Part shown: positions 43,881 through 56,900 of the stretch, in pieces
Numbering within the stretch: the first letter of the stretch is position 1
Layout of the letters: each line of letters starts with the position of its first letter
Assembly: GCF_051020975.1 (NCBI RefSeq)
Contig: NC_135032.1
Coordinates: forward strand, 9,672,001 to 9,736,000
DNA length: 64,000 nucleotides
Reading direction: 5' to 3'
Source of the DNA: Osmia lignaria lignaria
Taxonomy: Eukaryota; Arthropoda; Insecta; Hymenoptera; Megachilidae
Position numbers and translations under genes: made by a program
The notes under the pieces: model-generated
What the model saw: the letters and a program-made list of their open reading frames with translations, nothing else
Database searches by the model: none
What the model was told of the DNA's origin: nothing

Positions 43881-44625
43881 ATGAGTGCTCCAAAACGAAG
43901 TGGAGTTTCATGCTCTTACAAAAATTGTACAGCAAGATTCAATCGAGGAGGGAAAGTACATTTTTTTAGATTTCCTAAGAATGGAGACTTGTAAGTATTA
44001 TAAAGTCATATGTGTGTAACAATATAAGAACTTAGGTACTATAGAAACATAAATCTTGAAACAATAACATGCTTCAAGTATATATATTTATATCATTATG
44101 TTCTTTAGATGCAAGCTCTGGCTTCAGGCATGTGGTAGAGAAGATCTTCCGTCTTCAGAATATCAACACTACCACAAGACCCGCAGAGTATGTAGTATCC
44201 ATTTCGAAAATAGAATGTACATGGGTCCTTCCAAGTCCAGGTTATTACCAACAGCAGTTCCAAAGCAGATTGAGTCTGGTATGAATATTATAGAAGTATT
44301 AATTGTATTAACCATTTAATTGTAGTAATTGAGTAATATATTGATCTCCTATTTTCATATCAGATACAAATATTCAAGAAGAGAACGGTAATAATCCTGA
44401 GTTTCAGCCTCCAACAAAAATTCGTGTCGTAGACATAGCAGGTAAAAATACATTTAAGTACATAATAAGTGTTTAATATATATATACATAAGAACAAATA
44501 ATTTAGATAAATGAGAATAAATATTTTTGATCTTATATGTTTGTTCTTTAGCAATTTCAGGTCCATCTCATCAGGGAAACATTACATCAATCGGCTTTGA
44601 TGCAAGTGTTCAGACGCATAAGTAA
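43881..44625 (+). CDS. Short THAP-domain protein (P-like transposon derived)
   Basis: Four exons with good splice sites and continuous frame: 43881-43990, 44109-44278, 44364-44441, 44552-44625, coding 143 residues. Residues 9-85 form a THAP zinc-finger (C2CH) DNA-binding domain: Cys pair in VSCSYKNC, FFRFPKN, WLQACGRED, then VCSIHFENRMY with the last Cys and His, and LLPTAVP at the end. The rest is acidic, then Gly/Ser. The homologous copy at 33-34 kb continues from exon 4 into a coiled coil and transposase, whereas this one stops at QTHK. It is therefore either a truncated transposon copy or a domesticated THAP-only regulator. All frames and splice sites are intact, but no expression evidence exists. 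Confidence 0.7.
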
Positions 44626-44727
44626 TAATATGCATAAGTGGGAAAGGTGAGCAGAGGCCCATGAAGAGTGTGAGAATTTAGTGAGGGATATAAAATAATT
44701 AAGGCTTATAAAATTTTAGTGTATTAT

Positions 44728-44733
44728 TTTATT
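44728..44733 (-). terminator. Poly(A) signal of the Rh50 gene
   Basis: AATAAA on the minus strand, about 170 bases past the Rh50 stop and about 100 bases from the end of the convergent THAP gene. Confidence 0.6.
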
Positions 44734-44901
44734 TTACAATGTACATAATTTAATTGGTCACTTATGCCACGAATGCGTTTAGGAAAATCACATACGCAAC
44801 ATGCACTTTCACACAATCACCCTACAAAGAAAAAATTGAACGTTGTACAAAAATAATGGCAGAAGATAGGAAAGGAGTTGATAAAATTAAAGTGTGTAGC
44901 T

Positions 44902-47900
44902 TCAAATGTGACCCATGGGTAATTGATCTCCATCGCAGCCGTTTCCATCTTTTATATTGGACTCGTGCGAAGATTCTTCTTCTAATTCCCAATGTACTTC
45001 GTCGTCGAACTTCTGTTCCTCTGATATTGAGCCGCAGACCGATATGCGCATGATTAAACCTAAGCAAGTAATTGTATTTTTATAAATTAAGAAACATAAA
45101 TAAAGATCTTTAAATTCTGAGAAAGAGTAATTAATGAAAAATACCTGTTACCAATCCTGAAACAATAGCGATTCCCAAAGTAATCACTAGTACTAATAAT
45201 TGATAAGCTGCTTGCTGTCCTGCTGTCCTGTTCTGTCCAGGTGACAACGCACCGTAATTGTCCCTCATTTCAGCCAGCTTTGTTTCCGAGTTCGGTGCTC
45301 GTGCAGGGAAGATCTAATAAGAAATAATGTAATAATATAAATCTACAAATTAATACAAAGTATTTACCTCGTAAAGCGAATAATCATAAGAGGCTTCTGT
45401 GGCTAAACCAGCCATCAGAGCACCGAACAGACCTCCAAGCACCCCAGGCATACCGTGAAGATTATGGACACCACACGTGTCGTGGATACGAAGGCGCTTT
45501 TGTATCAGCGGCTAAAACAAATGGAATAAAACATTCGTGAATTTAAACACAAAAATATATTTTATTTTATCAGACTGAGGAATTAAAAAACCCTTCTGGC
45601 GCCACTGATGTGGGCTCTCCGGATACCCGCAGTGTGGGAACGTGGGAGCCCCACGATATATGGAAATAACTGAACAACAATGCATTTTTGCTTAGAGTCG
45701 TTTGGGAGGAACTCTTACTAAAATGCTCCACTTATGGACGAAGTCGGAGACGCACTGAGCGCCGAAAGTTAAACTCCCCTCTCGAGCGTCGAATAAGAGT
45801 GGGGGAACACACTGATAATATTGCTATCGCCATCTAGTAGTCAAACGTTGAATTATGATAAAAAAACACCACCGTTGGTAAATGTATCGATAAAGCATTG
45901 GTAATAGTTCAGCGTTTTGAAGTCAGATGGCAACGGCAGAATTTTTTGGAGGGCTTTTTAAAACATAATATTTTCTATCAAGGTTTATGGAAATCTTGGT
46001 ATCCAAATTGGAAATAAATTATGATCTTAGAATACTTCAAAATCTTCCCTATTTTTCTATAAAATGAAATATTTGTTTCTATCAGTCTTCTCGTCAACCA
46101 ATAGATAGGGCAACTGGTACCATTATCGAAGGGCGCATTGATTTAAAATAAAAAAACATGTAAAAATAATACTTGCATGGTACTACACAGATACACAGTA
46201 TAATTGTTGAAAAGGAAAGCATGGAATAATAACATGATAATGTTGCAGTAATACTCTGATATTTTAATAATGAAATAATGAAACAATCCTGTGATAATTA
46301 TGTTCCATAATGTACTCGTAAGATAATACTATAACAGAGTTACACAGTCTTCTGAATGCGCTTGCAATTGATCAAACAAATATTATTTACATTATAAAAA
46401 TTCGAAACAATCTCACATTCATCAAATGGTTTCCTTTGACTTTTATTTTCCCTTGTTTCTCCTCGATTTTTCATTGAAATTTCTACAGGTTTTTTTCCAG
46501 TTGGAATGCACCGAGTTCGTTTGAAAAACAATTTGCTAATTTGTTTCATCCATCAGTTAAAAGTCTCTGGTTCCTTCTTTTTTTATTATTTAATATTACT
46601 CTCTGCTTTGAAACAAGGAAGGTCCCATATTGGAAATTTTTTGGTTTCATCTATACAAATTAATAAAAAAGAAAAATGAAAATTGAATTGATATTTTCAA
46701 ATTAACCCTTCTAGGCTGGATCAAGGGTGACTTCTTATTACAAAGATATTTGGATTAAAGTTTCATATAATAAATTCAGATTCATATTGTTCACTGTCCA
46801 AGGGATAAAACTATTTCAGATAAAATGAACAGGCTCGCTGAATGGAAGTATCACTATTAATTTGATTCGTGGCTAGATGAAAGTTCTCGACGACGAAGAA
46901 GAACAAAGTACATAAAGAATATTGAATTACCGACGGTGAGATCGTCGCGAACGAATCACGGATAATTAAAAGAAGTTCCAGGACAGTTCCTCGCGATGAT
47001 TATCCGTCTTTCCGGATCGCGCTGTGTCAATACCTCTGGTATCGAGAAAATTTCAGGTGTCTCGAGAAAGTTTAAGCCGAGCTGATTTCTTTAAACACTT
47101 CTTCAGCCACGCTAAATGTACCACGAGTCTCGCTGGTCATTTCATTTAACGCTAAATGTGATCTATTAATTCCATTATTAATTAAATCTACCGAAAATGG
47201 AGCAAACATAATTTTTAAAATTTTTTAATAAAGGATCACTAACCCTTCTGACTCCCAGGTTGTTTCTTCATCCCCCTCTATTTTCTATAAAGGATTATTG
47301 TTTAAATCAAAGCAAAGCCAATACTGTGCTTTGTTTACCAAGTTTCTTGTTGAGCAAAAGCACGACTCTATAGATTCAAAATCGATGAAATTGGTGTGCA
47401 GGTGAAAATTCGTGAGGAACTTTGGCGAATATGAAATCAAAACGGAAAGGAACTTCTATGGAATTCTGTATATTAATATTCATTTTTTTAAGTGATGCAG
47501 AAGTTACTGGACGAAGTGGTTAAATTTTTAGGTGATGCTAAAATGTCGCTGTAAAACTTCTCGTTGGGATCGTACACGTGGAACATAAATTTCAGGAGAA
47601 TGTGGCTTTCGTCGATGTAACGACGTGCACGTGAAGTTCCACGAAGCTGGCGAAACGATTATGAATTGCAGGTGAATTTAATTTGCCAGCACGTGATCGG
47701 GTTTAACATTGAATTCCTTGCTGAGTGATTTAAAGCGTTATCTAAATGTGAAATTGTTTTCGTTGCGACGATCATACTGTTCTATTTTAAATATGTTTAA
47801 GTAAAATTTTATTTAATTGTTCATATAGAAATACCATGGAAAATTATACAAAATAGAAATGAAAGAAATTGCAATTTTATCAAATTTTCTCTTTTCCCTC

Positions 47901-50900
47901 AGAAATTTTCATTTCATTATTCAGAATAATCCTATTAAAATTCTCGATATGAAAGTGCACTGTTTATCAAAATTCCCTCATCTTCTTTTCCAAGATTATA
48001 TCTCTTTGCAGAGAAATACCGAGCACGGAGTGAACAGACAAAATTACAAATTAGACGAAGGGCCAATTATAAGCAGACGTTTGTATCTAAATATCTGAAA
48101 CGGTTCCATTAAAATTACAAACTTAACGAATTTCATCTGCTCTCTGCCAGATATTCGTATCTCTCTATGTATATGAATTCATTTGATGGAAAATTTATGG
48201 AAAATTCTAAAACTTCATAGAAACATTTATACAAGGCGCCCTATATATACAAGGCGCCCTCTTTTTTTCGGGAATACCATGCAAGCATTTAACAGGTAGA
48301 AAATCGTGAAACGAGAAAATCGGGCCAATTACCGTCAAATATTTGTATCCAAGCACGCTGAGTACTCCTGCCAGGGCTCCAACGACTAAAGCACCCACCG
48401 GTTGACACATCATGCCTGTATTTATCCAGAAAATGTCGTTCCCGTTAGGTACATCGCTTGAATTTCCAATGTAAATCTCCGATTAATTAGACGGTCTTGT
48501 TGTACCTGCAGCGGTGCCGACGGCTACGCCACCGGCCAACGTCGAATTCTGTATGTGGACCATGTTGAATTTGCTGTCCTTCGAGACCAGGGCGGAGGTC
48601 GCGTACGCGATCACACAGCTCGAACAGATCGAGAGAAGGGTGTTTATAATGGCCCTTTGCTGATCGTCTCCTTCGAGGGTAGCGCTGTTGAAAGACGGCC
48701 AGAACAGCCACAAGAACACCGTACCTAGCCACCAGCAAACCGTTTCCCTTCACTTCCAGTAAAGATACTTAACCTTTACTCCTACCTTTAGGTATTTCAA
48801 TTTACACACCGAGGACACGTGGATGGGGGAGGTTCTGAAGTTTTTTGATTAGTATGTTCAATAGAGCACTTTGGGGTTGATATTTCCTTAAGGGTGGTTG
48901 TTTGTAAAAATTTTCTTAGCACATTTATTACTACGATTTTAGTTAATTAGGAAGACTCTTATTACTTAGTATTAATTTGGGCAGTTATAGAGTAATAAAA
49001 ATACAATTAGGATAATTAGTCTTCTAATTATGATAATGTAATGTTAGATGGTTAATATGCAATAATCTTTTGTAAATATATATTTAATAAAATTAATGCA
49101 TGAGTGGAAGTTTTAAGGGGGAGTCAGTTCATTAGATGTCTGACTAATTATTTACACCGATCACTGACCTGTTCTACTGATTCTTTAATGTCAGATACAG
49201 TCTTCTAGTATATCAAGGATCACTATTTCTACTATTTTAATTAAATTATATTATTTAGAATAGACAAAAGGGTTTAAATACGATAAGTGAAACTGAATTA
49301 TTTAACGTGTTATCAAAAATTATAATCATAGATTGAGATTCTATTAGTTGGCTAAAATTCTCTTGCAATTGCATTTAGAATTTATACTTAATTATTCTTT
49401 GAAATTAGAAAGCTATGAATCGACTTACCAATCATTGCAAATATATCAGAATTATAGGATGGTCCTTCAAGGTGGTGTTCCTTCGGTTTATCCTTCATTC
49501 CAAATACAAAACTAACAGCCATGCCAAAATACGCTCCAAATGCATGAACAAACATACTGTCACCTGCATCAACAGCCTAGAAAATAGAAACAAAGGGATT
49601 TTATTCGACAGGTTGAAATTTTTTAATTTGATTCTTGGCAACGAGAGAAGAGGGTAAAAGGTGAAACCGTGGTTCAAATATCTTGTGTAGAAAAAGGGAA
49701 AAATTCAGGTTAAAGTTCGTTTAGCTTTCGGCGTCGATTACATGACAGCTGACTTTCGTTCGTTTCTTAAAATCGAACGCTAGAAATACCTTTCGTAACT
49801 TTTCTAATTACCAGATACTCACTAATTCTATTCCGGCGTCGTTCGAGAACTTCAAACTTTCCTGAACACCTTTCAAAACTTCTGTTCCACGCAATTGGCA
49901 GCGTTACCGAAAATTTCCAACTTCTTTGCAATGGTAGATAACGATTAAAAATTAATACAAAGAACTGTGCAAGAGTACTCGATAATTATAGTCGGATAGA
50001 ATTTTGAATTTAATTATTAAAATAAATTAAAAGATTATAATAATAGAATATTATCGATGAAGGGAGGAAAAATTTTTAGAAATAAAAGTGGAGTACCTAT
50101 AAAGAACCCTGCACAATGCAAGTACTACATTTCTATTCTACCATTTTAATAAAATAAAGGTATAAAATCTAAAATTTCTCATGCCAAGATCCTAAGAGGC
50201 CAATATAGATCACAGTACACCCTTCTATCGTTACTGAAAATCAAGAGTAGGGTTGGTTCACCAAGCATCCGTACTAGAAGGTTATAGTCGGAAAGAATTT
50301 TGAATTTAATTATTAAAATAAATTAAAAGATTATAATAATAGAATATTATCGATGAAGGGAGGAAAAATTTTTAGAAATAAAAGTGGAGTACCTATAAAG
50401 AACCCTGCACAATGCAAGTACTACATTTCTATTCTACCATTTTAATAAAATAAAGGTATAAAATCTAAAATTTCTCATTCCAAGATCCTAAGAGTCCAAT
50501 ATAGATCACAGTACACCCTTCTATCGTTACTGAAAATCAAGAGTAGGGTTGGTTCACCAAGCATCCGTACTAGAAGGTTATAGTCGGAAAGAATTTTGAA
50601 TTTAATTATTAAAATAAATTAAAAGATTATAATAATAGAATATTATCGATGAAGGTAGGAAAAATTTTTAGAAATAAAAGTGGAGTACCTATAAAGAACC
50701 CTGCACAATGCAAGTACTACATTTCTATTCTACCATTTTAATAAAATAAAGGTATAAAATCTAAAATTTCTCATTCCAAGATCCTAAGAGGCCAATATAG
50801 ATCACAGTACACCCTTCTATCGTTACTGAAAATCAAGAGTAGGGTTGGTTCACCAAGCATCCGTACTAGAAGGGTTAAACTTACCATGAGCAGATGCTCG

Positions 50901-53900
50901 CCCACGTACTTGTTCACGGTGAACATGATCAGCTCGAGGATACCCATGAACACGAGCTGAATGTAGGTCGTCTTACCGAGTAGAGCACCCATGGATATCA
51001 ACGGGGTGGCCACTGCAATGTCTGCGCTTAGAAGGCTGAAAGTGGTTGCACGTGGTTGATCGATATTCGCGTTATTAACCGGCAGGTAGTCGCTCGAAAA
51101 CCTGGGGATCAGTATTCATAACATCCGCAAGAGTACCGTCGACTGGTATGCAAACAGGACGGATCACGAAACCGTAAGGGACGTTTCGATATCGTCCTTT
51201 CCTCGTTCGTTCACGCGGTTTGTTTGCTATAACGATCCTCTGGATACAATATAAATATTGTTAATAAATTCTTATGTTTTTCAAATAATACAAATATTTA
51301 TAATATCCGTGTAGACTTTCATCGTGGCTGACGAGCGACTACTGTTTCCTTTTTACTCCCACTCCTTTTTGTCCTCTTTCTTTTTCAAAGTAACAGAGGG
51401 TAAATTGATGGAGTTAGTTTTTCCTCTGAAAGGTTTCACGACTTTTGTCATGGGTGGTATCGAGCGAACATTTGTGAATATCCTGGAGAACTTCTGAAAA
51501 TAATTCTTTTCCATCCGAATATACTCTTAGGAAAAAAATTTTATTTTATTTCCTATGGGATGTTCCACATTTTTATTATAAAAATTTAGAAAAACAGTTT
51601 CCTAAAAATTTCGATATTTCACATTATACGGGTCAATATTTATATACGTGTCCAATGGATGGACGATTATGAGCATAAATTAATATCACGCGAAAATAAT
51701 CACTATCAATACCATTGTTAACGAAAGATATGATTCAATAAATATCATCGTGTGCTATTCTATGTTGTGCAGGGATTTAAGTACGCATTGATTATGTATA
51801 ATGTCCAATATTCGTTGAATTAATGTTGATTATAGCTACTTCATTATTAATTTATGCATCGACGTGAAGGGAGACACGTGTTCGTATAGATGGTTTCATT
51901 ATTATTTCATTGTAAGAGTATTAATTATTTTATCGTTTTGAAAATTTTCCACCGGAGAAAATTGAATATCAGAGCGAAGAAGAGGAGTGGAAAAACAAAG
52001 TATTGAGAGCAGACAATTTTTTTCTTCACGGTTTATCAACTATTCATTGCATCGGGTCAAACACAATCCTACAAGCTGGCTTTGGTATTCAATGGTGCAT
52101 CGTCGTTTCGAATATATTTCGTGGAGGAACGTGCAAAAATATTCTCGGACTTCTCGACCAATCGGTAGCTGATGTGTATATTACCGGGCCTGTACGAATT
52201 TATTTGTTTCCAATACTACGTGTTGGACACGGTTTTCAAGTACTCTGCCTCTGTTACGAAAATTTCTAGCAACTTTTTTTTAACACTATAAATCCCCTGC
52301 TATTAGCCCGGTAATATTTGTGGCTATCGGAATCAGTTTCCATGGAATTACAAACAATAGTTCTGTGATTTAAACTTATTAATCTCTATGGGATAATATC
52401 AGGTGTACGAATTAATTTGGTTACTATTTTAAATGTGAATATTTTAAAAAGTATGATAAGAATAAAAATTGCTTCCATTATAAAAAAGAAAAGGTACAGA
52501 ATTAATTTGCATACCTGATGTATAATAAAATTCATAGCATCTCTTTTTCGAGCAGAAAAATAAAATGCACAAAGTTACAAAAATATAATATTTTAAATTC
52601 TCTACAAAATTCGGCCTTTTAAATAACATTTCTATTTTTGTTATTTTCCCTCTGGACGAATTTTTTCCAGAAAATGTTACAATACTCTGGAATTCGTGGA
52701 AATAATTTCCCAAGTTTCTCATTCTGCCCGTACAATACGGTTTAAAATTGAAAATTCAATATTCGTTTGAAGCAAGGATAAAGAGAACAATCTTCGAAGG
52801 AAATTTGATCAGGTTTGCGGTCAATTAAAATCATTCACGTGTTCGGAACGTGATCGGAATTAACTTTCAACCCGAACATCGTCGGTGATTTCGACCGTTC
52901 TTTTCTCCTCTCTCTTTTATTTATTCTATCTTTTTTTTCAGTTATTTTTCTCCTCTCGAATCGTGTTGCAAATTCACTGGCGTACCCGATATATGAGCGA
53001 GGCAATCAACATTTTATAATTCCATTCGCGATACATTTGTAATTCAAAATTCCAAAACTCGCCCCGTGGATTATCGAAGGTTATTCAACCGACGCGACGG
53101 TTGTAATTAGCGGGATTCGTTTTAAACTTCGAAACTACACCTTTGCACGGCCAAAGTTCTTGTTTAATTATTCTAATGGAATGGTATCGTCGGTTTGTAC
53201 TCCGAGTGCCTAGAAAGGTTTTTCAGAGGTTCATCTCTGATTTACAAGTACGATCTGACTTTCCACTGTCTGCTACGAATTTTTCGAACGGATTAACACT
53301 GATCAAACAGAAGCATTAATTATTATAACTAAAATGGAACACTTCTGTCTTCGTGAATTACGTTTAAATTGTTAGACTTTAGCCATCAGCGATTTTGTAT
53401 TAAAAATATTAACAAAACGTCCACACAATAATTTTAATTAAACGCCGAGCTTCAAATTGATATAGCAGAAGTACCATTCTGCATTACTTTTATGCCATAA
53501 AATCACCATACCAAATATCCAGCTTTCTATTTTTAATAAAATTAAATAATTTTTCGATTTACCTTTGCAAAGACAAATAAGCCTTGTTATTCTTCTCCAA
53601 ATGCACCACACCTTGGCAGATCATGGCAACTTGCACCAAAATAGCACCCAGTAGAAAAGTCAGTCCAATAGCACTCTGTCCGTACCTTCTTAGGAAGGTC
53701 ATGAGGAAGCCGAATCCGATCCAGATCATCACATGGACATCTTGATACACTGAGACGTTTTAGGAAAGAAAAAGAGCTCTTTGTAGGCGCATGCATGGCT
53801 CGCGTGCTGTTAATGAGCGACATTCTTTGCTTGCACGTTTTGTTTCCTCGTTCTGCTACGAGGGTGCAGTTAATCGCGCGCTAATTGATCGTCGCAATTA

Positions 53901-56900
53901 CACGGTTCGGTAACTCGTTCACGAGGGGAGTAAGAGAGATGTACCTTTGCATTTACATACAGTAATCATATTTTTAATATAAATATTTAACAGAAAAATT
54001 TTGCGTACGAGAGCTTGAAAAATGATAGTTAATTTTAAGGGTAGTTTTTTGATAAATACAATAGATGGGGGAAATATTTTAAATAATTTTAAATATTGAA
54101 ATGAAAAATGAGAGAAAAAGTACAAGAGGATTAAAGTTTAAAAGCAGGTAGACCTCCCCGTGGCAGATATGGTTGATCGTACTACTGAATTTTCCTTCGT
54201 TTCCGCGTGAAATTAAACGGGAATAAATCAGACGCGGAAAGAGCTGGATTAAGAGTCGACACTTCGCTCGTATAAAACACGTTCGTAAATCATTGGAAAA
54301 TGGTGAACGTCTTAGGCCATCCTAAAATAGATAATTCGTGCTTTTCCCGGGGCTCATCCATCACCGAGTGTCGCTACTTGCAGTCCTCGTGAATGCATAA
54401 TAATCAGCAAAATCGTGGTGATTCGGGTCGACGTTTTTGCAAGGGGACACGATCGAACAAGCTTGAAGACTTAAATATCCTTAGCAGTGTTCCACATCAA
54501 ATTTCAATTTATCAAATCTCAAACTTAATAACATAAACGTTCCAGTTTCAAATTTCCAATTTCACTTCAAATTGCAAAATATACATTTTTGTTAATCTAA
54601 CTAGATATGCTTAATATTTTTCTTTAAATAAATCTCAAAAGTTCTGTGCAAGTTGATATGGAAAAGATCTTAGTTTCCTTCGAAACTGATCTAAGATCAA
54701 AGAAGATGCCTGAACGGGTGATCTATTTATTTATCATAGGTATTGCGGTGTCCCTGTCACTGGTGCAATTTATATGCGGATAACCGATGATCGAGAAGTC
54801 AAGTCGAAATTCAAGTAGGTCGAAACCACATTTCATAACCGAGAGATGCTCTTCTCTGAACCGTTCCTAGTCTGCGTGTATCGTCTCCATATCAACTCTT
54901 TGCATATATGTATATGGAGTAAGATTAAAGATTTCCAAAATTAATGACATATCTCATATACATAAGAAACTTTCCGAAATTTCTAAACTCGATACACCAC
55001 AAAGAAAGGGTTGAAAGATCACGTAAAAAGGATTTTCTTAAACTGAAGTTTCAAGAAAAATAAAATAACATAGCCAATAGATTAATGTTCTCATAATGTT
55101 CTCATCACCGAAGGCGGAACGAAAATTCCTCTGATACAACAGTAACCAGAGGGAAAAAACCGGAAGATCCGTGGTCGGTTGCAGGGGAAACGGTAGCTTC
55201 CTGTGGAAATTATTCGAGCCGCGTGCAGGTAATCTATTTATCACTTGAGGCATTGCTGTGCCTGTCGTGACTTTTATACGAGAGAAGCAATGACGAGAGA
55301 ATCGTGGTCCCGTTTTGCTTGTTCCCATCCATCAAACGGTAATTTTCGAAAAAAGCCACGGCAGATTCGAGCAACGCGGTGAAAGAAACAGAATCGACGA
55401 CGATAAAGTTGCAACGAAATCGACTTTTAAACCGAAGATAATTACCTTTCTCCGCGACTTAATTCGATTAACCCTTCGAGGCGAGTTCTCTAATTGTCTT
55501 CCGAATTAGTTTATCGAAAACCTTCGGTAATTTTGTTTAAAACCCGTGTTCCATAAACCGTGTACTGAAATTTATAACAGAATATAATTCACATTGCAAC
55601 TTTGTGAAACTCGAGTGGTAAACTTTGTTGAAGCTTTCGCGAAGTAAGTAAAACTTTCATTTTACGCATTCTGCGTGTCTGATGATAAAAAATAAATCTG
55701 TCGACAGTTTTATGTCACGAAATTTGTAACGTCAGCAGTTTGAATGAAAAATGTTTAAGAACACGATCTCTCCCTCGTTTTACAATATTTCCTTTCATTT
55801 TTTGTGTGTCATATTTTATACGTGAACAAATAGTGCTAGAAAAAGGTAAAAAGAGGGGATTGTTCGGTCGCGAGTATCCATTGGAAAAAGATTACGTCGG
55901 AAGAGCCCTTTGATAGGTTCAGTTTATAGAGGAATAAATCCCTTTTCAAGGTAAACCGTAAAAAGTTCATGGTACAAATAAATCCTTGGCTGGGAAATTT
56001 AAATCTTTTTTCTAATAATATTAAAAACTTTCACCCATGAAATTTTTTATTAATCAAATAGAATAATTATAATTTCAACGTTGTAAAAATGTTAGCTTTA
56101 AAATTATCTTCTTTGCTAAGAGAAGACAAAATTAAATTCATATTCTTTTAACCGAAGGAATGAAAAGGTAATAATATTATTTAAAAAATGAACGAATGCC
56201 GCTAAATAAATGAGTAAGAAGAAACTTGGGCTTTCGTGAATTTTGTAGAGAAAATTTTCCCTCGGTCTGTCGAATGGAGAAAGAAAAAGAAAAACGAAAT
56301 AGGTGGTGTTGAGTTTAAAAAGAGAGAAAAGACAATGGGGAGCAGCGTGTTTTCGGACTTTTCACAGGGTTCTCGTTCTCGTTCCTTAACCGTGGCAATT
56401 TCCATAAGAAGGAAATTTCGTCCACGTCGCATGAAAAGCGATTTCCATAAGAAAACACGTACACTCGGCCTTGGCTGGCTTGGATCCCAGTGAAAATTTA
56501 TAATCTTTGAAGAGCAACGAGATTACCGTGCCAATTATGCTTCTGGCCGGGGACGGTTTTGTAATCTACACAAAGTATCACTTTGAAATTCAAATTCTAC
56601 GGCTAAAGTGTTGACCACGTGTTTATATCCGGCCAGAGATTTAGAAATTCTCTAGACCACGGCGAAAAAGCACTCTTACTCTTCGTTTAGCTCCCTAATA
56701 ACATGTATAATCATGTTATTATAGCCTTTCGTTTGAAAATCCAAGTACCAGCTCTTAGCAAAACATGCGACACTCAAAATTAATTACTGTTCATTATTTT
56801 TCAATTTGTTTCACATTTACCTGGCAATTTAGGAATTAAAATATTTTATAAATTAAAGAATTTCCAAGTAGTCAAATTAATTTTTCAGAATCACACGAGG

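Noticed and set aside
43473..43994. 173-codon frame upstream of and overlapping the THAP exon
   Set aside because: It starts at a non-ATG codon and runs through the 28-bp minisatellite (Phe/Leu/Cys repeats). The THAP start at 43881 in the same frame is the sensible one.
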